DNA of 64,000 bases from Runella zeae DSM 19591 (GTDB taxonomy: Bacteria; Bacteroidota; Bacteroidia; Cytophagales; Spirosomataceae), in contig NZ_KE384044.1 of assembly GCF_000423565.1 (NCBI RefSeq), positions 83,524 to 147,523 of the forward strand, read 5' to 3'. The notes below the pieces were generated by a model. That model was given only the letters and a program-made list of their open reading frames with translations. It was not told the origin of the DNA and ran no database searches. Every line of letters begins with the position of its first letter. Positions within the stretch are counted from its first letter, which is position 1. Made by a program: the position numbers and the translations under genes. Positions 50,242-58,845 of the stretch are shown piece after piece.

Positions 50242-51126
50242 CTACGCATAAAAAGCCACAGCAAACTCATTTTTGGCAAATTCTTCTAATGAAGTAGGGG
50301 TAGTATTGTCGGCAGTACGGACAAAACCTTTGAGGTATTCTCCCGCATTCAGTCCTTCAAAAAGCTCTACGTAGCCATCAGCAATGGTTTCGGCCAAACC
50401 TGAAGCTAACATTCCCGCTTTAGCATCTGTAGCCGAAAACGCTACGTATTGGAATGGTTTCTGAATAGCCTCACTCAGTATAGCCGTAGCTTCGTGCATG
50501 GTATAGTCGGCAGCACCTCCCACAAATACCACCGAATGCCCACTAAAATCCAACGCTAATAGGTGCTTTGTAGCAGCACTCGCAATATCGCGGGTGTGAG
50601 TAAGGGGTACTTTGAGGTCTCCTTTCAGGCTATAACCATGAATCCCCGCCGCTTTGATGAAGGCTATATTGCCATAAAAATTTTCCATAAAATAGCCCGG
50701 CCGTAGGTTCAACACATTCAGCCCTTCGACAGTTTTGAGGGCTTGCTCCAATTCATACAATCCACTGACAGGCCCTGCTCCTTCGGGCATATGAGCACCC
50801 ATAGAACTCAGCACCACGGCATATTTTACCCCCGAACCTTGCAAAGCTTCAACAAAATTGTGAGTGATTTGGCGTTGATATTCGCGCCAGTTGGTCACGT
50901 CCCATTTGGGAGGAATCAGCAAATAAACCGCTTCTGCTCCCTGAAATGTTTCTTTTAAAAATTCCAAATCTTCCAAAGCGCCCACAGCCAACTGTGCTCC
51001 TTTATCGACCAAAGTCTGCGCTTTTTGGGCATTTCTTACTACTGCTTTTACTTCTTTTCCAGACGCCAATAGTGACTCAACAATAAGATGACCTGTGTTT
51101 CCAGTTGCTCCTGTGATTACGTACAT
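50242..51126 (-). CDS. NAD(P)-binding NmrA-like oxidoreductase
   Basis: 294 residues from the ATG at 51126; the frame to 51174 crosses the operator region. The Rossmann motif TGATGNTG is at the N-terminus, then 'KAVVRNAQKAQTL', typical of NmrA/SDR-a5 quinone oxidoreductases, and 'LSSMGAHMPEGAGPVSGLYELEQAL' in the substrate part. The catalytic YxxxK of classical SDRs is not seen. Such proteins bind NAD(P) and act as quinone or azo reductases or redox sensors. The gene is controlled by the adjacent TetR, whose operator lies between them. Confidence 0.85.
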   Translation of the reverse strand: MYVITGATGNTGHLIVESLLASGKEVKAVVRNAQKAQTLVDKGAQLAVGALEDLEFLKETFQGAEAVYLLIPPKWDVTNWREYQRQITHNFVEALQGSGVKYAVVLSSMGAHMPEGAGPVSGLYELEQALKTVEGLNVLNLRPGYFMENFYGNIAFIKAAGIHGYSLKGDLKVPLTHTRDIASAATKHLLALDFSGHSVVFVGGAADYTMHEATAILSEAIQKPFQYVAFSATDAKAGMLASGLAETIADGYVELFEGLNAGEYLKGFVRTADNTTPTSLEEFAKNEFAVAFYA

Positions 51127-51172
51127 GATTAATGATAGTTTGGGTGAAAAATAGATAATTTTTAATTTAAAC

Positions 51173-51194
51173 ATACATACCAGTTGGTATGTAT
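51173..51194. promoter_or_regulatory. Palindromic TetR operator upstream of the NmrA-like gene
   Basis: ATACATACCA and TGGTATGTAT are perfect 10-bp complements with a 2-nt spacer. It abuts a -7-like TATGTTTA on the minus strand (51175-51168) and shares its core with the site in the tetR promoter. Confidence 0.75.
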
Positions 51195-51208
51195 TTGGGT
51201 AAAAAATT

Positions 51209-51796
51209 TTAAGATTTTAATCCGTCGGTCAATTGCTTTAACTGCGACACGACCATTTCAAACACTGCGCGACTTTGCATTGCTTTGGCCACACTGAACC
51301 CGCCCTCAATCGACGACAAATAAAAGAAAGCTACTTGAGTAGGATTAAAATCAAGTTTAAATTCTCCTGACAACTGCGCTTTTTTCAGGCCGGTCTCAAT
51401 TTGTTGCTGCATTCGGCTGGTAACACGGTATAAACGCACCCGAAAACCTTCGTCCAAAGGTGGCATTTCTTGGGTAAGATTTGTAAGTGGACATCCTAGA
51501 ATCACCTGTTCTTCAGTAGCTACAAAACTGCGATAGCGGTCTAATACTTCATAGATTACCTGAGCGAAGCCTTTTTGGGCATGTTCTAGCGGCTGCCAAA
51601 GGCTCAAATAATGAGGCGCAACGATTTCGTCAATAATTGCATATCCCAAGTCAAACTTATTGGGAAAGTAGTGATACAAGGCACCTTTCGTGATACCCAT
51701 CTCTGCCACTACTTTGTCGGCACGCACTCCTTGAAAGCCATTTCGGTGAATAGCTTCGAAGTTTTTATGCAATATTTGGGAGCGAGTATCTAACAT
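51209..51796 (-). CDS. TetR family transcriptional regulator
   Basis: 195 residues. The N-terminal helix-turn-helix reads 'GFQGVRADKVVAEMGITKGALYHYFPNK', classic for TetR proteins. The C-terminal part is the ligand-binding helical domain ('FRVRLYRVTSRMQQQIETGL'). It is upstream of the NmrA-like oxidoreductase on the same strand. Palindromes of the same sequence occur in front of both genes, so autoregulation and control of the neighbour are likely. The inducer is unknown. Confidence 0.9.
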   Translation of the reverse strand: MLDTRSQILHKNFEAIHRNGFQGVRADKVVAEMGITKGALYHYFPNKFDLGYAIIDEIVAPHYLSLWQPLEHAQKGFAQVIYEVLDRYRSFVATEEQVILGCPLTNLTQEMPPLDEGFRVRLYRVTSRMQQQIETGLKKAQLSGEFKLDFNPTQVAFFYLSSIEGGFSVAKAMQSRAVFEMVVSQLKQLTDGLKS

Positions 51797-51803
51797 AACG
51801 CCA

Positions 51804-51833
51804 CAAAGGTAAACATACTAATTGGTATGTCAA
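51804..51833 (-). promoter_or_regulatory. tetR promoter with operator in the -33/-7 spacer
   Basis: On the minus strand TTG (51833-51831), a 19-nt spacer and TACCTTTG (51811-51804) fit the Bacteroidota promoter. The spacer contains ACATACTA-AT-TGGTATGT (51813-51830), a palindrome with one mismatch matching the operator at 51173. A bound TetR would directly block polymerase. Confidence 0.7.
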
Positions 51834-51934
51834 GTTTTTTTAAAAAAAAATTATAAAAAAACACCAAAGCCTTTTTTAGTAGAAGGCTTTGGTGCATATT
51901 TTGGTAGTACGTCGTTTGAGTTAGAGGGTACTTA

Positions 51935-53365
51935 TTAGTAGGTTACCCACGTATCTTTGCCCCCTCCTCCTTGCGAAGAGTTTACGACCAGTGAGCCTTT
52001 TCGTAAAGCTACTCGCGTCAGCCCGCCCGGAATCACGTTGATATTGTCACCATACAAGATATAAGGTCGCAAATCTACGTGGCGTCCTTCAGCGTGGTCA
52101 TCCACAATACATGGCACTCGCGAAAGAGAGATTACAGGCTGGGCGATATAATTCCGAGGATTTTCTTTGATTTTGGTACGAAAAATTTCGTGTTCTTCTT
52201 TGGTAGCTTTGGGGCCAATCAGCATCCCGTATCCTCCCGCTTCGTTGGCTTCTTTGATTACCAGATTTTCGACATTTTCTAAAACATATTTCAAGTCATC
52301 GTCTTCTCTACAAATGTAGGTTCTTACATTTGGGATGATGGCTTCTTGGTCGAGATAATACTTAATAATTCGTGGTACATAGGCATAGATTACCTTATCG
52401 TCGGCTACGCCTGTTCCGGGAGCATTGGCAAGGGCTACCCGTCCTTTTTTATAGACATCAAAAATCCCCGGAATCCCAATAAGTGAATGCGGATTAAAAA
52501 CCTGAGGGTCAAGGAAGGTATCGTCCAAACGGCGATAAATCACATCCACAATCTCAAACCCACGGGTGGTACGCATTTTGACATACCCGCCCGATACCAC
52601 CAAATCGCGCGCATCTACCAACTCTACGCCCATTTGCTGAGCCAAATACGAATGTTCAAAGTAAGCCGAATTATAGATTCCGGGTGTAAGTACGACAATA
52701 TTAGGGTCGGGACGGTCTGCGATAAATTTAAGCATATCGTACAAGCGAGCGGGGTAATCAGATACGGGTCTCACGCCAGTACGCGCCAATACCTCTGGAA
52801 AAATCTGCTTTGACAATTCTCTATTTTCGAGCATATAAGATACACCAGAAGGACAGCGAAGATTGTCTTCCAAGACCATAAATGTACCATCATCTCCCCT
52901 AATCAAATCCGTACCTGTGATATGACACCAAATGCCCTTAGGGGGTTTTAAACCTCGGCAAGCTTCCAAATAGCATTTAGAAGTCTCTATCAGATCGCGT
53001 GGTACAACTCCATCATTCAGGATTTTTTGGTCATTATAAATATCATCAATAAACAGATTGAGCGCCGTAATACGCTGAATGAGACCTTCTTCAAGGCGGT
53101 TCCAATCTTCTCCTGCTACTACCCTCGGAATAATATCTAAAGGCATGATACGCTCCGTTCCTTCTCCTTCTGAATACACGTTGAAAGTAATCCCCATCGA
53201 CATCAAGGCACGCTCGGCGGTATGTTGCCGATTCATCAATTCCGTCTGAGTCAACTGTTCTACGCGCTGTTTGAAGACTTCATACCCCGGACGCATCTTC
53301 CCGTCAGGGGTAAACATCTCGTCGTAGAAATTTTCGGTGTCGTAATTCTTAAATGAAAATTGCAT
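51935..53365 (-). CDS. Circularly permuted ATP-grasp protein
   Basis: 476 residues from the ATG at 53365; the longer frame to 53419 is unlikely. It matches the circularly permuted ATP-grasp type 2 family (formerly DUF404/DUF407): 'RGDDGTFMVLEDNLRCPSGVSYMLENR', split across the metal-binding loop, 'GGYGMLIGPKATKEEHE' and 'DLRPYILYGDNINVIPGGLTRVALRKGSLVVNSSQGGG'. Such proteins form amide bonds with ATP and are usually encoded beside an alpha-E domain (DUF403) protein and a transglutaminase, in a putative peptide-synthesis system. Neither partner is in this window. Confidence 0.88.
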   Translation of the reverse strand: MQFSFKNYDTENFYDEMFTPDGKMRPGYEVFKQRVEQLTQTELMNRQHTAERALMSMGITFNVYSEGEGTERIMPLDIIPRVVAGEDWNRLEEGLIQRITALNLFIDDIYNDQKILNDGVVPRDLIETSKCYLEACRGLKPPKGIWCHITGTDLIRGDDGTFMVLEDNLRCPSGVSYMLENRELSKQIFPEVLARTGVRPVSDYPARLYDMLKFIADRPDPNIVVLTPGIYNSAYFEHSYLAQQMGVELVDARDLVVSGGYVKMRTTRGFEIVDVIYRRLDDTFLDPQVFNPHSLIGIPGIFDVYKKGRVALANAPGTGVADDKVIYAYVPRIIKYYLDQEAIIPNVRTYICREDDDLKYVLENVENLVIKEANEAGGYGMLIGPKATKEEHEIFRTKIKENPRNYIAQPVISLSRVPCIVDDHAEGRHVDLRPYILYGDNINVIPGGLTRVALRKGSLVVNSSQGGGGKDTWVTY

Positions 53366-53561
53366 AATGGCAAAATATCGTAGGTGAGTTATTTGTTTTA
53401 CCGAACAAGATATGGACAAATTAACAATTTAGCCAAATTTTCTATAACATATTTACAGAATTGCTTTATATATTGCTTTGGTTTCATAAATTATTGGATT
53501 ATATCGTACTTTGCATCAACTTTTTACGTTTTCAGTCTTGACAATAAATCATATCAATTTT

Positions 53562-55112
53562 GTGAGAATAGCGCGACATTTGGTTTTGGTTATTATGGGA
53601 TTGTTGGTAGGCGTTTCTAGCTATAGTCAACATTGGTTAGGCCTTTCTTCTAGCAATTATGCGGGCACAAACGCCCTTTATCTTAATCCTGCACACGCGG
53701 CTGATTCTCGCCATAAGCTTTATATCAATCTTATTGGGAACGATTTTTTTTTAATCAATAATTACCTGCGATTTGATGCGCCTTATTCTTTTTTGGGACT
53801 TATTACCAACACTGTTCCTAAAAAATACCGTAGTGAGCGCGGCTTGATTATCTGGCGCGAATCTTACTATGCCGAGCGTCTCAATGGCAAACCCAAGCAC
53901 CTACATACGGGAGGCGACCTCCGAGGGCCTTCTTTTTTGTATTCTTTTAACAACAATCGTTTTGCGATTGGGCTTACATCTCGTGGGCGTTATTATCTCA
54001 ATGCTACTAATGTGTCAGAAGAAACGGCGCGCGTTATTAGATATGGTACTAAATTTGTTGAACTTCAAGAAAAACTTTTTACTAACCAAAGCGCTTTGGT
54101 TTCAATTAATGGCCTCATTGAGCTAGGTGCTACTTTTGGGGCAGTGATTAAGGACGAAAATGAGTATTTTTTGAAAGTTGGTGGTACAGTCAAACGTCTC
54201 GTGGGAGTTTATAACCTTCATACAGATTTAAAAAACACCAACTATGAAGTACTCGTAGACGACCTAAATCCAAATCAACAATTTATCTTAGCTCGTCAAC
54301 TGGAAATATTATACGGATACACCTCAGAGGGGGCTTATTCAAATATAAGCCCTAGTCCCAGTTTTTTGTTTGGTAAAAAATCTGCGGGAGGAGGCTGGGG
54401 CCTTGATTTAGGAATTGTGTATGAATTTCGGCCAGATTATCGAAAATTCAAAAGCTATGTTCCTCGTAGAGGGCGCGAGTCAGATTTTCATAATAATAAA
54501 TATAAAATCCGTATATCAGCTGCCTTAAACGACGTAGGCGCTGTTCGCTATCGAAATCCAGATTATATCAGAGAAGTAGCTGTAGATACTACAACACTCA
54601 ACCTAACAGCACGTGATTTTGGTAACATTAAAGGAACAGAAGGGTTATTTGTTGCAATAAATCGAAACCTTAATGTACGTCCCGCTGACAACCCCCGCCC
54701 CTTTACGGTGGGACTACCCACCTCAGCCAATGTAAGTGTAGATTATCATATTCAGGACAATTGGTACGTAAATGGCTTGTGGGTACAAGGATTAAGAGGC
54801 AGCAATAACCTTCACATCAAAACACAGTCGGTATTGGCGGTGACTCCTCGCTACGAAACCCGTTGGTTTGAAGTAGCTACCCCTTTGGCAATGATAGATA
54901 ATTATCGAGTATTTACGGTAGGTTTGGCTGCTCGTGTTGGCCCACTAGTACTTGGTACCGACCACTTAGGTGGATTGTTAGACATAGGCAAACCCCAAGG
55001 ACTCGACTTTTATTTTAGTCTCAATGTACCTATTCTTTATTCTAAACCCAAAGAAGTAACTCAGTGCTTTGACCCCTCTCCTAAAAAAAGGCTATTCAAA
55101 AAAAATAAATGA
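53562..55112 (+). CDS. DUF5723 family outer-membrane protein
   Basis: 516 residues from the GTG at 53562, chosen because it gives a clean signal peptide ending in SYSQ; a TTG at 53511 and an ATG at 53595 are alternatives. The mature start 'HWLGLSSSNYAGTNALYLNPAHAADSR' is the DUF5723 signature. The rest alternates aromatic-ended strands as expected for an outer-membrane beta-barrel. Function unknown. Its stop overlaps the enoyl-CoA hydratase start (ATGA). Confidence 0.75.
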   Translation: MRIARHLVLVIMGLLVGVSSYSQHWLGLSSSNYAGTNALYLNPAHAADSRHKLYINLIGNDFFLINNYLRFDAPYSFLGLITNTVPKKYRSERGLIIWRESYYAERLNGKPKHLHTGGDLRGPSFLYSFNNNRFAIGLTSRGRYYLNATNVSEETARVIRYGTKFVELQEKLFTNQSALVSINGLIELGATFGAVIKDENEYFLKVGGTVKRLVGVYNLHTDLKNTNYEVLVDDLNPNQQFILARQLEILYGYTSEGAYSNISPSPSFLFGKKSAGGGWGLDLGIVYEFRPDYRKFKSYVPRRGRESDFHNNKYKIRISAALNDVGAVRYRNPDYIREVAVDTTTLNLTARDFGNIKGTEGLFVAINRNLNVRPADNPRPFTVGLPTSANVSVDYHIQDNWYVNGLWVQGLRGSNNLHIKTQSVLAVTPRYETRWFEVATPLAMIDNYRVFTVGLAARVGPLVLGTDHLGGLLDIGKPQGLDFYFSLNVPILYSKPKEVTQCFDPSPKKRLFKKNK

Positions 55113-55867
55113 TGGAAGCATACGTCACTACGGATATTTCGTCAGAGGGAATCGCTACCATTACGTTTTTTCACCCCTCCCAAAACTCCCTGCCTAGCCA
55201 TATATTGTCGCTATTGGCCGAGACGATTACTCACACTAGCACTAATCCCCTCACCAAGATTATCATTCTTCAAAGTGGCGGCGAACGTACTTTTTGCGCG
55301 GGTGCCAGTTTTGATGAATTAGCATCCATCCAAACACCCGAAGAAGGTACTCATTTTTTTTCGGGTTTTGCGAATGTCATCAATGCCTGCCGTACAAGCC
55401 CTATCTTGATTTTGGGGAGAGTACAAGGAAAAGCAGTAGGTGGTGGCGTAGGAGTGGCCGCTGCTACTGATTATTGTTTTGCCACCCAACATGCCTCCAT
55501 TCGTCTGAGCGAATTGCTCATCGGGATTGGGCCTTTTGTGGTAGGGCCTGCCATTGAGCGCAAAATAGGTATCGCGGCATTTACTGAACTTACCCTGCAT
55601 CCTTCTAATTTTTATTCGGCCTCTTGGGCAAAAGAAAAAGGGCTTTTTGCCGAAGTGTATGATGATATTCCAGCACTCGACGAGGGCATAAGCAACTTTG
55701 CTCATCAACTTATTCAATACAATCCTGAAGCGTTAAAGGCGCTTAAAAAGGCATTTTGGGAAGCCACGGAGCATTGGGATAGCCTCCTGAAACAACGAGC
55801 TGCCATGAGCGGAACCTTAGTGCTGTCGAGTCATACTCAAAAAGCAATCGCAAATTTCAAAAAATAA
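55109..55867 (+). CDS. Enoyl-CoA hydratase/isomerase family protein
   Basis: 252 residues with a crotonase fold. The CoA-binding and oxyanion segments are 'ERTFCAGASFDELAS' and 'GRVQGKAVGGGVGVAAATDYCFA', with 'SIRLSELLIGIGPFV' carrying the Glu equivalent. The first catalytic Glu of typical hydratases is not evident at its usual place, so isomerase or other activity is possible. Cytoplasmic. Coupled by ATGA overlap to the DUF5723 gene, but a shared function is not obvious. Confidence 0.85.
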   Translation: MMEAYVTTDISSEGIATITFFHPSQNSLPSHILSLLAETITHTSTNPLTKIIILQSGGERTFCAGASFDELASIQTPEEGTHFFSGFANVINACRTSPILILGRVQGKAVGGGVGVAAATDYCFATQHASIRLSELLIGIGPFVVGPAIERKIGIAAFTELTLHPSNFYSASWAKEKGLFAEVYDDIPALDEGISNFAHQLIQYNPEALKALKKAFWEATEHWDSLLKQRAAMSGTLVLSSHTQKAIANFKK

Positions 55868-55875
55868 CCCCTTTT

Positions 55876-56841
55876 TTAGGGGCAAAACCGCAGCCCTATC
55901 TCCAAAGGCAAGTGATCCGACTTGGTCGGTTTTTCTATTTTAAAACTCGTGGTCTCCAACAAAGAATTGGTCAAGCAATGGTCAATCGGAATTCTCAATG
56001 GTAAAAAACTAGTAGGCCAAGTAGGCTGTACCCCAAATCCCTGACGGCTATTTTTTAGTCCAGTCTCTGAAATAAAAGATTCGTAAAAAACCGACCAAGG
56101 GGTAAGATTCAAATCCCCGATTATCACAGTTGGATTTTTTTCGCGTTTTATGATTTCTGCCATTTGTTTTACCTGTCGATTACGTATCAAAAAATCTTCC
56201 TTCCAAAGAGGATTGTAAGCATGACAAGCAATAATGGTCAGCGTTTTTCCCTGTACTTGGGTTGTAAGACGCATCATACCTTTGGTTTTGAAAGCTACCG
56301 CTGTATCCAATAATACTGGGACTTGACTTCTGATTACGACTCTAGTATTGGCTTTGGCCAAAACATCAAACCCATAAGGATATTGCTTCCCCAAAGTACT
56401 ATCTAAATGCTGGATAAATGCCGGGGTAGCTTCATTGATAGAAATAAACAAAGGCTTATTGCTGACAATACGATTGGTGATAAAAGCATAATCTTTGTTT
56501 TTATAAAGTATGTTGGCATGATAAATCCTAAAATCAGCGGTCGTAGAGATATTTGCTTTAGAATAATCCAACCAAGGTATCACAAACCATCCATTCAAAC
56601 CCAATGAAAATAAAGCGAGTAATAGTTGAAATGCGTCTCTACGTTTTTTTTGATATAAATATTGTCCCAAAAACCATAAACTAAGTCCCAAACTCAATAA
56701 AAAGTACTGAACTCGAAAGCTAGCAAAATGGTCTAGCCACCGACTATGCCGTCCCCAAAATCCTAAAAGCGAAGCTACAACTACCATCCAAACTCCTAGC
56801 AAAAGCGCCTTGTTTAGTATCCGTACCATTCGCCCCACCAT
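55876..56841 (-). CDS. Endonuclease/exonuclease/phosphatase (EEP) family membrane protein
   Basis: 321 residues from an ATG at 56841 (another ATG at 56829 is possible). Two or three N-terminal transmembrane helices (about 10-28, 38-56, 66-86) precede an EEP domain: 'INEATPAF' with the metal Glu, 'IIACHAYNP', 'TVIIGDLNLTPWS' with the Asp-x-Asn pair, and 'KSDHLPLEI' with the terminal Asp-His. The domain faces the periplasm or outside. Substrates could be nucleic acids, phosphoinositides or lipids. The start overlaps the stop of rarA by 28 bp (or 16). Confidence 0.82.
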   Translation of the reverse strand: MVGRMVRILNKALLLGVWMVVVASLLGFWGRHSRWLDHFASFRVQYFLLSLGLSLWFLGQYLYQKKRRDAFQLLLALFSLGLNGWFVIPWLDYSKANISTTADFRIYHANILYKNKDYAFITNRIVSNKPLFISINEATPAFIQHLDSTLGKQYPYGFDVLAKANTRVVIRSQVPVLLDTAVAFKTKGMMRLTTQVQGKTLTIIACHAYNPLWKEDFLIRNRQVKQMAEIIKREKNPTVIIGDLNLTPWSVFYESFISETGLKNSRQGFGVQPTWPTSFLPLRIPIDHCLTNSLLETTSFKIEKPTKSDHLPLEIGLRFCP

Positions 56842-58076
56842 TTTTGCAATTGTTTACGGATTTCATTTTCACGGGGGTTTTGACCTGGTTGATAGATCTG
56901 TGTTCCTTTCAATTCATCAGGCAAAAAATTCTGTTCAGCAAAATTACCTTCATAATTGTGCGAATATTGGTAATTTTTGCCATAGCCAATCTCTTTCATA
57001 AGTTTGGTGGGGGCATTGCGTAAGTGAAGCGGAACAGGCAGATGCGCCGTTTTTTCGGCCAATGCCAACGCTTCATCAATCGCCAAATAACTGGCGTTAC
57101 TTTTGGGAGAGGTAGCCAAATAAATCACTACTTGCGACAAAATAATTCTGCTTTCGGGAAACCCAATCGCTTTTACGGCTTGCAAACACGCATTGGCCAT
57201 GATGATGGCGGTAGGGTTGGCGTTGCCAATGTCTTCCGAAGCCAAAATCAACATCCGCCGCGCAATAAATTCGGGGTCTTCACCCGCATGAATCATCCTT
57301 GCCATCCAATAAAGCGCCGCATTGGGGTCACTACCTCGCATTGATTTGATAAAAGCCGACGCAATATCATAATGCTGTTCGCCCGATTTGTCGTAGCGGG
57401 CCAAGTTTTGTTGAGCTACTTCCGTCACCGATTCGTCGGTGACTATTATCGTTTCTTCACTAAAATGCGCATTGACTACTAGCTCAAATAGATTAAGAAG
57501 TTTGCGCCCGTCTCCCCCCGAAAGACGCAACAAAGCATCATACGACTCAAATTGGATTTGCTTCTTTTTCAGCACTTCGTCTTTTTCGGCGGCCTGATGT
57601 AGCATCCTAATCAGGTCATCTTTGGAAAGCGTATCTAGGATATACACTTGGCATCTCGACAACAAAGCGGAGTTCAGCTCAAAAGAGGGATTTTCGGTAG
57701 TAGCCCCAATGAGCGTGATTTGGCCTTTCTCAACAGCCGCTAGCAAAGCATCTTGTTGACTTTTGTTATAGCGATGGATTTCGTCAATAAAAACAATCGG
57801 CGAAAACAAGCCCGACGAGCGCCCCAAGACCTCCCGTAGCTCTTTTACTCCAGAGCTAATGGCACTTAAAGGATAGAAAGGACGCTTGGTCGATTCGGCA
57901 ATTAAAAGTGCCAGGGTTGTTTTGCCAACACCAGGCGGCCCCCACAAAATCATGGAAGGCACCAAATTGTGTTGAATGGCTCGTCTTAATGCTCCTTGCG
58001 AACCAAGGAGTTTTGACTGACCAATGAAATCATCAAGCGACCGAGGACGCATTCTTTCTGGCAAAGGAGCAAGCAT
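56814..58076 (-). CDS. rarA: Replication-associated recombination AAA+ ATPase RarA (MgsA)
   Basis: 420 residues. Typical start 'PLPERMRPRSLDDFIGQSKLLG', Walker A GPPGVGKTT, Walker B 'IVFIDEIHR', sensor 'GATTENPSFELNSALLSRC' and the C-terminal tetramerisation part ending 'QPGQNPRENEIRKQLQKWWG'. Acts at stalled replication forks. Its start is 91 bp downstream of the sigma factor gene's stop, with a terminator hairpin between. Confidence 0.95.
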   Translation of the reverse strand: MLAPLPERMRPRSLDDFIGQSKLLGSQGALRRAIQHNLVPSMILWGPPGVGKTTLALLIAESTKRPFYPLSAISSGVKELREVLGRSSGLFSPIVFIDEIHRYNKSQQDALLAAVEKGQITLIGATTENPSFELNSALLSRCQVYILDTLSKDDLIRMLHQAAEKDEVLKKKQIQFESYDALLRLSGGDGRKLLNLFELVVNAHFSEETIIVTDESVTEVAQQNLARYDKSGEQHYDIASAFIKSMRGSDPNAALYWMARMIHAGEDPEFIARRMLILASEDIGNANPTAIIMANACLQAVKAIGFPESRIILSQVVIYLATSPKSNASYLAIDEALALAEKTAHLPVPLHLRNAPTKLMKEIGYGKNYQYSHNYEGNFAEQNFLPDELKGTQIYQPGQNPRENEIRKQLQKWWGEWYGY

Positions 58077-58100
58077 AGAGCAAGGCGGTTAATAGTGGCA

Positions 58101-58141
58101 CAAAAATACCAACGCCCGTAGAGATTTTCTACGGGCGTTGG
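58101..58141 (-). terminator. Sigma-gene terminator whose T-run doubles as a -7 box for rarA
   Basis: On the minus strand, CCAACGCCCGTAGA, a 5-nt loop and TCTACGGGCGTTGG form a perfect 14-bp stem (58141-58109), followed by TATTTTTG (58108-58101). TATTTTTG also fits the TAnnTTTG -7 consensus, 25 bp before the rarA ATG. No TTG is found at the -33 distance. Confidence 0.7.
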
Positions 58142-58167
58142 CGTAAATCTTTTAATTATCCTAGATC

Positions 58168-58749
58168 TTATACTGTCACGCGCTCCATGCTGAGTTGTTT
58201 TTTCATGCTAGTTAAAGCACCAAAAACAAGGTTATAAACCGATTGAATATTGATTTTCATGAAGTTAGAAATTTCTTCGTTTGTCATATTCACATAAAAC
58301 TTCAAGAAAATAGCTTCCCGTTGACGGCGAGGCAACTTTTCCATTGCTTCATTTAGATTACGGTTTGTTTGGAGGTACTCTTCTTGGGCAATCACATACG
58401 ACTCCGACGAAGCCGTATAAAGGTGATGATATTCCAAGGGGATTTCTTCACTACTTGTATTTTTTTGTTGGGCGTTGAGGTGTCTTACCAATTTACGTTT
58501 GATAGACGCCATCAAATAATAACGCACCGAAGTCGTATCGCCAAGCGTGTGGCGATGTTGCCAAAGTTCCACAAACAAATCGTGGATACAATCTTTAATC
58601 AGAGCTTTATCAGCGCTAAACTGAGTACAGTAGTTGTACAGTAGTTGAACATAGCATTGATAAAGTCTTGCAAAAGAGGCTTCGTCGTCTTGGCGGAACT
58701 GATTCCAGAGAGTCACCTCTTCGTGTGTAGTTAGATGAAACCGGGGCAT
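58168..58749 (-). CDS. RNA polymerase sigma factor, ECF/sigma-70 family
   Basis: 193 residues from the ATG at 58749; the TTG at 58779 is the alternative. Region 2 includes 'LIKDCIHDLFVELWQHRHTLG' and region 4 'LPRRQREAIFLKFYVNMTNEEISNFMKINIQSVYNLVFGALTSM', split at the helix-turn-helix. This is the short ECF type expanded in Bacteroidota. Neither an anti-sigma factor (FecR) nor a SusCD pair follows, so partners are elsewhere. It directs RNA polymerase to an unknown regulon. Confidence 0.88.
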   Translation of the reverse strand: MPRFHLTTHEEVTLWNQFRQDDEASFARLYQCYVQLLYNYCTQFSADKALIKDCIHDLFVELWQHRHTLGDTTSVRYYLMASIKRKLVRHLNAQQKNTSSEEIPLEYHHLYTASSESYVIAQEEYLQTNRNLNEAMEKLPRRQREAIFLKFYVNMTNEEISNFMKINIQSVYNLVFGALTSMKKQLSMERVTV

Positions 58750-58845
58750 TGGGTGGAGGGGTTTGGGGTTTAGAAACAATCACAGCCCAAATGTAATTTT
58801 CTTTATAATAAGTTGCAAAATAAAAAGTGTTTTTTTTACAATTAA

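Noticed and set aside
58168-58749. Sigma/anti-sigma pair for SusCD regulation
   Set aside because: The following gene is rarA, not a FecR anti-sigma factor, and no receptor is adjacent.
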